Below, in pieces: positions 7,821 to 14,686 of a stretch of 32,067 nt of DNA. Source of the stretch: Gemmataceae bacterium (GTDB lineage Bacteria; Planctomycetota; Planctomycetia; Gemmatales; Gemmataceae); the NCBI GenBank assembly GCA_019748295.1, contig JAIEPT010000231.1, positions 1 to 32,067 of the forward strand, read 5' to 3'. Each line of letters begins with the position of its first letter. The first letter of the stretch is position 1. Below the pieces are notes generated by a model. It had not been told where the DNA came from. It made no database searches and saw only the letters and a list, made by a program, of their open reading frames with translations. Position numbers and translations under genes: made by a program.

Positions 7821-7848
7821 TTGACCCTGCCGTTCGTCATGATAATGG
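7821..7848 (+). promoter_or_regulatory. possible sigma70-like promoter of the WD40 gene
   Basis: TTGACC at 7821-7826 (five of six to consensus) and TAATGG at 7843-7848 are 16 nt apart, 43 nt upstream of the WD40 ATG. The -10 is weak. The 192-nt gap between the divergent genes holds nothing else I can identify. Confidence 0.35.
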
Positions 7849-7891
7849 CGAAACAGGCGGATTTTGCGCCTTGACCACGAAGGGTTGCTCC

Positions 7892-10800
7892 ATGCGTTGT
7901 GCGGCTTATGCAGTTTTGGCGATCGCCATCGCGGTGGCGAATCTGACGACGGCGTTCGGACAGGCGAAGATTCCGACGGCGGACGAAGTGAAATCGTTGC
8001 AAGCGAAGTTCAACCAGGAACGGCAACAGGTCGTCAAAGAGGGCATTGCCGAACGCTTTCAGCCGGGTCTGCTCGAGAAAGCGGACGAACTGGCCAAGAA
8101 GGCGGAATCCGCAATGTCTGGCGGGCGGATGCTGCAGGCCGCCGAAACGATCCGCCAGGCTCGCTGGCAGCTTCCCTATCAGCCCAAGGAGATGCCGCCG
8201 CACATTTCGCGGGTGCTGGGCAATCTTCGACTGCGGCATGGGCAGGAAATCGTTGCTGTCGCCTACAGTCCGGACGGCCTGCGTCTTGCCACGGCGAGCA
8301 AGGATCATTCGGTCAAGATCTGGGATCTGGCGAACGGCCACGAGCTGTTGACGTACCTGGGTCACAAGGATCAGGTTCGCTGCGTCGCGTTCAGTCCCGA
8401 TGGATCGCGTATCGCCTCGGCCGGCGCCGAAAAGGATATCCGCGTCTGGGACCCCGCTACCGGCAAAGATGCCTTCGTCGCGAAGGGGCAGGGGCAATAC
8501 GTCACCGCCCTTGAGTTCGCCAAAGACGGCAAGTTCATCGTCGCCACCCATGTCGGCAACCCGGGCGGCGCTCAGGGTTTGCTGGTTTTCTACGACGCGG
8601 TCAAAGGGGAAGCGAAACAGACGATCGACAAATTCCCCGCTACGACGCGCACGATGGCGTTCAACCCGGATGGTTCCATCCTTGCCGTGGGGGACGACAC
8701 CGGAGGCGTGCGGCTCTACCAGTATCCCAAAGCGACCGAAGACAGCGGAGCCGTCGAATACTGGAGCCACCAGGATCCGACCGGCGCCTCGCAATACCTT
8801 TCGATCAGCCCGGACAACAACGTCCTCCTTCGCTGCAATCCCGATGGGGCGAAGTTTTTCAAACTGCACAAGCCCGGCGACGCCTTCGGACCTGTAGCGC
8901 CGATCCGCACCATCGCATCGCCCGGCGTTGAGACGCGGTTCGTCTCCTCGGCGTTTTCGCGCGACGGCAAGACGGTCTTCCTGGGAAGCACCGACGGCGT
9001 GATCCGCACCTTCGACGCGGAGACGGGGAACCCAGCCGGAACCTTGCGGGGGCACACCAATGAAGTGAAGTCCCTGACGCTGAATCCCGCGGGGAACCAA
9101 CTCGCATCCGCGGGTTCGGACTACATGGTCCGCCTTTGGGATTTCGACCTCGTGATGCAGGCCCGCGATTATGCAGGCCACGAAGGTTCGATCTGGTCCA
9201 CCGCCTTCCGCAACGACGGCAAGCGATTCGTCACCGCGTCCGCGGACCGAACGCTTCGGGTTTGGGAGGTCGGATCGCCGACGCCGCTCCACGTTCTCAA
9301 AGGACACAAGGCGCCCGCCACGATCGCGCTCTTCAGCCCCGATGGCAAACGCATTGTCTCCGCTGCGGGAGACAAGCTGGTCAAAGTTTGGGATGCGGAA
9401 ACCGGCGCCTTCGCCCGCGATCTTTCGGGGCACGGCGGAACCGTCACCGCGCTCGATTTCGCTCCGGGCGGAGCGATGGTCGCTTCCGGCTCCGTCGACA
9501 AAACGGTTCGTCTGTGGAACCCGGAAACCGGCGACCACCTTCGCACCATCGACGATCTCGGTTCCATCGTGTCGTCGATCGCCTTCAGCTACGACGGCAA
9601 GATGCTGGCCGTGGGGACCGTCGATCAGTCGATCCGAATCGTCGATCCTGCCACCGGCAAAACGATGCACCGCTGGGCTGGACACAGCCTCGCGGTCTCG
9701 GGCCTCGCATTTAGTCCTGACGGCAAATGGCTCGCCTCCTGCGGAGCCGACCAACTGCTCCGCGCCTGGCCCATGGCGACTCCCGGCGGCAATCCCGTGA
9801 CCTTCCAGGGACATAGCGGCCCGATCAGTTCGGTGGCTTTCAAGCAAGACAGCCTCACGATCGCGTCGGCCGGGGCGGATCAGATCGTGAAGCTGTGGAA
9901 GATCGATGGAGGGCAGGGGAAGGAAATGCAAAACTTCCGCGGCCATCGCGATTGGGTTGCAAGCGTCACGTTCAGCAAGGACGGTTTCTATCTGCTCACC
10001 GCGGGCGTCGATCGACAGATCAAAATCTGGGAAATCACGTCGAAAGAAGCGACGCTTTTGCCGGAACATACCGGGGCGGTCGAATCGATCGCCTTCAGCC
10101 CGGACGGCTCGAAGATCGCTTCGGGCAGTTCCGATAAGACGGTCAAGCTATGGGATTCGAAGCGAGGCGTGGAGATCGTCACCATCCCCGCACATGGCCG
10201 GGATGTGATTTCGCTGTCGTTCTTCCCCGACGGCAAAACGCTGTATTCCAGCGGCGTCGATCGCAACATCAAGGTGTGGGATGTCGAGACCGGCAAGGAG
10301 GCGCCTCGCTCGCCCATTCAGCAGCAAAACTGGACTGGCCTGATCAACTCCGCTCCGCTGATCCAGGCGGCATCCGACAAGAAGAAACTGCTCGTCTGGA
10401 TCCCCGGCGATCAACGCTACACGACCATCGGCGGATTCGATGCCATCTCGGGCGCCGAGTTGTTCATGTTCAACGACCAGGGCCGCAAGGTGAACTCGCT
10501 CGCCTTCGCCCTGGACGGCGCCTACGCCGCAACCGGCGGAGCCAACGGCGTCGTCCGAGTTTGGAACCTCGAGAAAAAGCAGCAGTTGCCGGGAGGCGAT
10601 TGGACGTTCTTCGAGAAGGATTTGGGCGTGGCCGATCTCGGCCTCACCCCCGATGGCAAGACGATCGTGGTGACGAGCGACAAGGGGGACGTGAAGATCG
10701 CCGACGTGGCGAAGCGCGAAGTAAAGAAGGAACTCAAAGCATCCGACTCCCGCATTTTGGCATGCGTCATCAGCCCGGACGGCAAGCGTTTCGTCACCGT

Positions 10801-10984
10801 CGATGGGGCGAACATGATCAAGCTCTGGGAACTCGAAACCGGCCGCGAACTTCGTTCATGGAACCTCGCTCCACTCAGCCCTGAAAAAGGAACCTATGTG
10901 ATCGCCATCGCGTTTTCGCCCGACGGCAAGCATGTCGCGACCGCAAACGCCAATACGACCGCGTTCGTGCTGGACTTGCCGTGA
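7892..10984 (+). CDS. secreted multi-propeller WD40-repeat protein
   Basis: A 1030-aa exported protein. The N-terminus MRCAAYAVLAIAIAVANL is a signal peptide ending near FGQA at residues 23-26; I use the ATG at 7892 because an open frame from 7814 would bury it. Residues 25-115 form a charged helical region. From about residue 116 I count 21 consecutive WD40-type units, most with a recognisable SPDG turn and a final [I/L/V][K/R][I/V/L]W strand. Units 3-5 and 17 are degenerate. Twenty-one units fit three seven-bladed propellers. No enzymatic domain is present, so it is probably a binding scaffold outside the cytoplasm. Large WD40 proteins are common in planctomycetes. It is transcribed alone, ahead of an inverted repeat. 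Confidence 0.93.
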   Translation: MRCAAYAVLAIAIAVANLTTAFGQAKIPTADEVKSLQAKFNQERQQVVKEGIAERFQPGLLEKADELAKKAESAMSGGRMLQAAETIRQARWQLPYQPKEMPPHISRVLGNLRLRHGQEIVAVAYSPDGLRLATASKDHSVKIWDLANGHELLTYLGHKDQVRCVAFSPDGSRIASAGAEKDIRVWDPATGKDAFVAKGQGQYVTALEFAKDGKFIVATHVGNPGGAQGLLVFYDAVKGEAKQTIDKFPATTRTMAFNPDGSILAVGDDTGGVRLYQYPKATEDSGAVEYWSHQDPTGASQYLSISPDNNVLLRCNPDGAKFFKLHKPGDAFGPVAPIRTIASPGVETRFVSSAFSRDGKTVFLGSTDGVIRTFDAETGNPAGTLRGHTNEVKSLTLNPAGNQLASAGSDYMVRLWDFDLVMQARDYAGHEGSIWSTAFRNDGKRFVTASADRTLRVWEVGSPTPLHVLKGHKAPATIALFSPDGKRIVSAAGDKLVKVWDAETGAFARDLSGHGGTVTALDFAPGGAMVASGSVDKTVRLWNPETGDHLRTIDDLGSIVSSIAFSYDGKMLAVGTVDQSIRIVDPATGKTMHRWAGHSLAVSGLAFSPDGKWLASCGADQLLRAWPMATPGGNPVTFQGHSGPISSVAFKQDSLTIASAGADQIVKLWKIDGGQGKEMQNFRGHRDWVASVTFSKDGFYLLTAGVDRQIKIWEITSKEATLLPEHTGAVESIAFSPDGSKIASGSSDKTVKLWDSKRGVEIVTIPAHGRDVISLSFFPDGKTLYSSGVDRNIKVWDVETGKEAPRSPIQQQNWTGLINSAPLIQAASDKKKLLVWIPGDQRYTTIGGFDAISGAELFMFNDQGRKVNSLAFALDGAYAATGGANGVVRVWNLEKKQQLPGGDWTFFEKDLGVADLGLTPDGKTIVVTSDKGDVKIADVAKREVKKELKASDSRILACVISPDGKRFVTVDGANMIKLWELETGRELRSWNLAPLSPEKGTYVIAIAFSPDGKHVATANANTTAFVLDLP

Positions 10985-11022
10985 TTTTCGCGTTGGCAAC
11001 TCTTTTGACAATCGTTTGCACA

Positions 11023-11087
11023 CGTCTTCCGCTCGCGGCTTAGCGAGACCAGAGCTTTTCCGAACGCTAAGCCGCAAGCGGAAGACG
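11023..11087. repeat. long inverted repeat between the WD40 gene and hpnC
   Basis: The 23-nt arms at 11023-11045 and 11065-11087 match at 22 of 23 positions around a 19-nt loop. The right arm contains the small palindrome CCGCAAGCGG. It lies 39 nt after the WD40 stop and 62 nt before hpnC. There is no T-run, but the stem could stall transcription in either direction. Confidence 0.85.
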
Positions 11088-11148
11088 GGGGTCGCGGCTA
11101 ACCCGCAAACATCGCACCAACGCGCGGCCGTCACCTTATAACAGCGGC

Positions 11149-12060
11149 ATGAACGGCGATTTTCTCGAAGAGCTGCGACGCTACGGCCCGGACTCGACCG
11201 CGCCGACGATGTCGCTGCGGCAGGCGAAGGAATACTGCAGCCGGCTCGCGCGCTCGCACTACGAGAATTTCTCGGTCGCCACGCTTCTGTTGCCGCGCCG
11301 GCTCGTGCCGCACTTTCATCACGTGTATGCGTACTGCCGTTGGGCCGACGATCTAGGCGACGAGACGGCGGGGGGCGAGGAAGCGATTCGCCTTCTGCGA
11401 TGGTGGCGTGAGGAACTGCTGCGCTGCTATGAAGGGACGCCGCAGCATCCGGTCATGATCGCGTTGCGAGAAACGATTCGGCGTTTCGACATCCCGCCCA
11501 GGCCGTTTCTCGATCTGCTGCTTGCCTTCGAGCAGGACCAGACCGTTAAGCGTTACGACACCTTCGCTCAACTGTGCGACTATTGCCGATGCTCCGCCGA
11601 TCCCGTGGGCCGGCTCGTGTTGCATCTGTGCGAAAGCTTCGACGATCGGCGTGCGGCCTTGTCGGATCAGGTCTGCACAGGCCTGCAACTGGCCAACTTC
11701 TGGCAGGACGTCGGCCGCGATATGGACATTGGCCGGGTGTATCTTCCCGCGGAAGATCGGCGGCATTTCGGCTACGCCGACGCGGACCTCGAAGCTCGCC
11801 GATTCACGCCCGCCTTCGCGGAACTGATGCGATTCGAGGTGGATCGAGCGCGAGGGATGTTTCTCGAGGGATCGGCACTCCTCCCGCTGCTGCCCCACGA
11901 AGTGCAGGCGGACATTGAACTGTTCATCCGCGGCGGGCTTGCGATCCTTCGCAAAGTCGAGGAGGCGGGCTACGACGTGTGGAAAGGCCGGCCCAAGCTC
12001 TCGAAGGTGGACAAAGCAAAACTCATCGGCAGCGTACTATTGCGAAAGCTCGGTTTTTAG
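11149..12060 (+). CDS. hpnC: squalene/phytoene synthase family, HpnC (hydroxysqualene synthase)
   Basis: In the HpnCDE route to squalene, HpnD makes presqualene diphosphate, HpnC converts it to hydroxysqualene, and HpnE reduces that to squalene. The 303-aa protein carries both aspartate-rich motifs of the trans-isoprenyl synthase fold: D67-D68-x2-D71 in CRWADDLGDE and D187/D191 in NFWQDVGRDMD. The early motif HYENFSVAT is characteristic of HpnC rather than HpnD or phytoene synthase. The protein is soluble and probably membrane-associated. No hpnD or hpnE lies in the window, so the pathway genes are split or beyond it. A TATAAC -10-like element ends 6 nt before the ATG, which would give a nearly leaderless transcript (weak evidence). 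The stop codon TAG is part of the inverted repeat that follows. Confidence 0.87.
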   Translation: MNGDFLEELRRYGPDSTAPTMSLRQAKEYCSRLARSHYENFSVATLLLPRRLVPHFHHVYAYCRWADDLGDETAGGEEAIRLLRWWREELLRCYEGTPQHPVMIALRETIRRFDIPPRPFLDLLLAFEQDQTVKRYDTFAQLCDYCRCSADPVGRLVLHLCESFDDRRAALSDQVCTGLQLANFWQDVGRDMDIGRVYLPAEDRRHFGYADADLEARRFTPAFAELMRFEVDRARGMFLEGSALLPLLPHEVQADIELFIRGGLAILRKVEEAGYDVWKGRPKLSKVDKAKLIGSVLLRKLGF

Positions 12061-12149
12061 CACGCTGCGCAAGCAAGTGTTCGCAGGTTCCCGGCGATGG
12101 ATACATTCTCTTCCGGGGATCCGCGAACACTTGCTTGCGCAGCGTGCTA
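12058..12149. repeat. perfect 27-bp inverted repeat overlapping the hpnC stop codon
   Basis: The arms 12058-12084 and 12123-12149 are perfectly complementary over 27 nt with a 38-nt loop. The left arm begins with the TAG stop of hpnC, and the right arm ends 14 nt before the stop codon of the convergent M16 gene. It probably serves both convergent genes as a transcript end, but no U-run is present. Confidence 0.9.
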
Positions 12150-12180
12150 AGGACGAGCCAACTCTAAGGACGAACCAACT
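12147..12180. repeat. 17-nt tandem duplication at the M16 gene end
   Basis: CTAAGGACGAGCCAACT (12147-12163) is followed immediately by CTAAGGACGAACCAACT (12164-12180), with one difference. The second copy is the end of the M16 coding sequence including its TAG stop; the first is a duplicate lying between the stop and the inverted repeat. Confidence 0.8.
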
Positions 12181-13402
12181 CCTTGAGCGGCCCCAGGGCG
12201 AATACCGCTGGGTTCGTCAGCGGGTAGCGGTCGAGCACTTCACGCACCTGGGCGAGGGTAACAGCGTCGAAATCGCGTAGGTCGTCGTCCACGCTGCGGT
12301 AGGCGCCTTGATACGTCCAGTGCATGCCGAGCGCTTGCATTCGGCCCATCGGTCGTTCGCTGCCGCGGACGATGCGGGAGAGCACTTTGCTCTTGGCGGT
12401 CGCGAGTTCGGCCTCGGTGATGCTCTCGGACTGCGCCTTCGCGAACTCGTCGCGGATGATCGACAGAATCTCGTCCACGTCTTCCGGATCGCTGCTGAAC
12501 GACGTGAAAAACGTCCCCGCCCCTTCGTACTCATGGAACGAGACGTCAGCCGATTCGGCAAGACCCGGATCGACGAGCGACCAATAAAGTCGGCTGTTGG
12601 AATCGTCGCCGAGCACCATCGACAGCGTTTCCGCCGCGAAGCGGAGCGGCGAGTTCGCCATCGGGCCGGGGGAGATCAGATAGACGTGTTCCTGCGTCAC
12701 TTTGTCGCGCGTCATCAGGCCAAAGGCGGGGTTCGGCTTCGCTTCGTAGATGCGCTGCCTCGGCGCCTCGCCTTGGGGCCAATCCTTGCAGCGTTCTTCG
12801 ACCAACTTCACGAACGCATCGAAATCGAAGTTGCCGGTGGCGACGGCGGTGATGTTCGAGCCGATATAGCGGCGTTCGAAATACGTTCGCATCTGATCGG
12901 CAGTCAAATCGGTGATGCTCTTTGGCGTCCCGAGAATGCTGTTGCCCAACGGGTGGTCCGCGAAAAATTGCTTCCGGGCGTGGTCGTAAGCGCACCACGT
13001 CGGCTTGTCGTCGTACATGCCGATCTCTTCGATGATGACCTTCTTCTCCATGTCGAAGTCGTCGGTCCGCAGGCTGGGCCGAAGAATGTCGGCAAGGATG
13101 TCGGTCGCCTTGGGCAAGTACTCGGGCAGCACCGCGGCGTAGAAGACGGTGTTTTCCTCGCTGGTAAATGCGTTGTAATCCGCTCCGATGCGGTCGAAAT
13201 CGACGTTGACCTGCAACGCGGATCGCTTCGGCGTTCCCTTGAAGACCATGTGTTCCAGGAAATGCGACACGCCGGACTCTTCATTCGTCTCGTCGCGCGA
13301 ACCCGTTTTCACGAAGAAGCCTAGAGCGACGGAACGGCTCGAAGGCATCGTCTCGCCGACGATCGTCAATCCATTGGGAAGCACATGGCGATGAAACGGC
13401 AC
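12164..13402 (-). CDS. M16 family zinc peptidase (processing-peptidase-like)
   Basis: A 412-aa soluble metallopeptidase of the pitrilysin/MPP family with two homologous halves. The inverted zinc motif HFLEH is at residues 47-51, and the downstream glutamate ligand is in VIIEEIGMY near residue 125. The C-terminal half has RGSERPMGRM, resembling the R/Y-containing motif of active members. The length fits single-chain PqqL/YmxG-type peptidases. I start at GTG 13402: GAGGA lies 7 nt upstream and MPFHRHVLPNGL is the usual family N-terminus. The frame extends to a TTG at 13453, but those 17 residues are read from an AT-rich repeat. Substrates are unknown. Confidence 0.88.
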   Translation of the reverse strand: MPFHRHVLPNGLTIVGETMPSSRSVALGFFVKTGSRDETNEESGVSHFLEHMVFKGTPKRSALQVNVDFDRIGADYNAFTSEENTVFYAAVLPEYLPKATDILADILRPSLRTDDFDMEKKVIIEEIGMYDDKPTWCAYDHARKQFFADHPLGNSILGTPKSITDLTADQMRTYFERRYIGSNITAVATGNFDFDAFVKLVEERCKDWPQGEAPRQRIYEAKPNPAFGLMTRDKVTQEHVYLISPGPMANSPLRFAAETLSMVLGDDSNSRLYWSLVDPGLAESADVSFHEYEGAGTFFTSFSSDPEDVDEILSIIRDEFAKAQSESITEAELATAKSKVLSRIVRGSERPMGRMQALGMHWTYQGAYRSVDDDLRDFDAVTLAQVREVLDRYPLTNPAVFALGPLKELVRP

Positions 13403-13423
13403 TGGCAAATCCTCAAGATTTCG

Positions 13424-13441
13424 AATTTCAGAATGCAAATT
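13424..13441. repeat. AT-rich repeat, left copy flanking the four-helix-bundle gene
   Basis: AATTTCAGAATGCAAATT here is the exact reverse complement of 13841-13858, on the other side of the four-helix-bundle gene. It is strikingly AT-rich for this genome and lies just upstream of the M16 start. Confidence 0.8.
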
Positions 13442-13472
13442 TGAAGAAGCCAAACTTCTTATCAGCTTGCGA

Positions 13473-13826
13473 TCAACTGTTCGCCTGAGAAACCTCTTTT
13501 GCTGTTTTCAGGCTCGCTACGAATATGGCGAGAAGCTCTCGGCATTCTGCCGTCAGCAATTCGAGCAAGTGCTTTGGAATGATCTGCGTCTCAAGCCAAA
13601 AGAGCGTCTCATCCGTCTCTTCCAAAACGATCCCAAGTTTGGCGATGAAATCTGCTCGCGATCTTCCTCGGCATGCCGCACGGTAATTCGACCCGATCGA
13701 CGTGCCGGATCGAAAGATCTGGTTGCCGATCAGTTTGGATTCTTGGCTTCGAGGCAAAGCGCGACATAACCGAACAATCCGCTTCGCGAACTCTTTAGTC
13801 CGCAACTTGAGGTCGTCGGATTCCAT
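13473..13826 (-). CDS. four-helix-bundle protein (S23/IVP family)
   Basis: A 117-aa all-helical protein of the family first found in intervening sequences of 23S rRNA genes (TIGR02436), related in fold to the Avd accessory protein of diversity-generating retroelements. Visible marks are LKLRTKEFAKRIVRLCRALP, then the conserved turn QIFRSGTSIGSNYRAACRGRSRADFIAK, and the late helix EETDETLFWLE. These basic, ring-forming proteins are thought to bind nucleic acid, but a cellular role is not established. The gene is not inside an rRNA gene here. It sits between the YbjN-like and M16 genes, co-oriented with both, and is bounded by inverted copies of an AT-rich repeat, which looks like a mobile cassette. 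The ATG at 13826 gives the normal family length. Confidence 0.88.
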   Translation of the reverse strand: MESDDLKLRTKEFAKRIVRLCRALPRSQESKLIGNQIFRSGTSIGSNYRAACRGRSRADFIAKLGIVLEETDETLFWLETQIIPKHLLELLTAECRELLAIFVASLKTAKEVSQANS

Positions 13827-13840
13827 GATGCATTGCTTTC

Positions 13841-13870
13841 AATTTGCATTCTGAAATTTGCAATTTGAAA
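13841..13870. repeat. AT-rich repeat, right copy flanking the four-helix-bundle gene
   Basis: AATTTGCATTCTGAAATT (13841-13858) is the perfect inverse of the left copy. The repeat continues through GCAATTTGAAA to the stop codon of the YbjN-like gene at 13871. Over 32 nt (13840-13871) it matches the copy at 26337-26368 at 27 positions. Confidence 0.8.
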
Positions 13871-14485
13871 TCAATTCCTGCCTCGGCGTCCTTCGTCTTC
13901 GTCGTCGCGCAGCAGCTCCTCGTCGTCGAGCGAGATGTCGTCGTCGAAGTCTTCTTCCTCTTCGTCTTCATCGTCCATGTCGTTGTCGTCCTCGTCGTCG
14001 GACGCTTGCTCGTCGGTATTGCGACGCGAGCCGGGCTTTTCGATCGACTGGATGGCTTCGGCGGGTTCCTTGTCGCCGAAGATCACTTCCATGATGCCGC
14101 GGAAGTAGCGGTCGGTGGTCGAGAGGTTGGCGCGGAGGAGATTGTCCATCACCTTGTGGGTGAGGTCGCCGCCCTCGATGTCGAGGCTGGTCTTGTAGCA
14201 GATTTCGCCGGTGTCGTAGTCCATCTCGAAGTTGCCGATGCGGATGCCGCGATTGGCGCGAGTGAGGAACTCGGCGATCTCGACGAGCTTGTCGTCGGGG
14301 ACGTTGACTGGGAGATACGAATAAAAGAGGACGAACTGCTTGTCTTCTTCCACATCGCCGAAGCAAAGGAGCCTGCCCGTCTTGGTTTTGAAGTGAAAAC
14401 GAATGGTCGTCTCGCCTTCCAGAATCTCGTACTTCCATTCCTCCTTGTCCATGAAGTCGATCAGCTTCGAGAAGAGGCCGGACAT
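13871..14485 (-). CDS. YbjN-like (bacterial sensory transduction regulator) protein with acidic tail
   Basis: A 204-aa cytoplasmic protein. Residues 1-150 resemble the YbjN/PF10722 fold, related to type III secretion chaperones: GETTIRFHFKTKTGRLLCFGDVEED, then FYSYLPVNVPDDKLVEIAEFLTR, then YDTGEICYKTSLD. Its target is unknown. Residues about 160-198 form an extremely acidic Asp/Glu tail with DEDEEEEDFDDD, likely disordered and able to bind basic partners. I take the ATG at 14485, with AGGA 8 nt upstream; the frame is open to 15214, but that extension is antisense to the next gene. The stop codon abuts the AT-rich repeat. The basic four-helix-bundle protein encoded next door is a conceivable but unproven partner. 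Confidence 0.75.
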   Translation of the reverse strand: MSGLFSKLIDFMDKEEWKYEILEGETTIRFHFKTKTGRLLCFGDVEEDKQFVLFYSYLPVNVPDDKLVEIAEFLTRANRGIRIGNFEMDYDTGEICYKTSLDIEGGDLTHKVMDNLLRANLSTTDRYFRGIMEVIFGDKEPAEAIQSIEKPGSRRNTDEQASDDEDDNDMDDEDEEEEDFDDDISLDDEELLRDDEDEGRRGRN

Positions 14486-14686
14486 AGTGCGATTCCTGTT
14501 CTTCAGTAGGGTCGCGACGTGGCTGGTAAGTCTGCCGTATTGTACCGTTCGAGAGGCGTGGTCAAACAGAAATCCACGGGCCGGCGAACGCTTCCTCAGA
14601 ACGGGATCGGGCGCAAGTCGTGTCGCGGCCTTCGTTCTCATTCCGAGACGCCGCGCTCCTTGCGGCGGCTTGCCGAAGGCGTCACA

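Noticed and set aside
7697-10069. 790-aa open frame on the minus strand
   Set aside because: It is antisense to the WD40 gene. Its apparent internal repeats mirror the WD40 units, and the composition is Arg/Asp-rich with no family match.
12058-12149. Target-site duplication flanking the hairpin, as for a transposon
   Set aside because: The bases outside the arms are not direct repeats of each other; only the one-sided 17-nt tandem copy was found.
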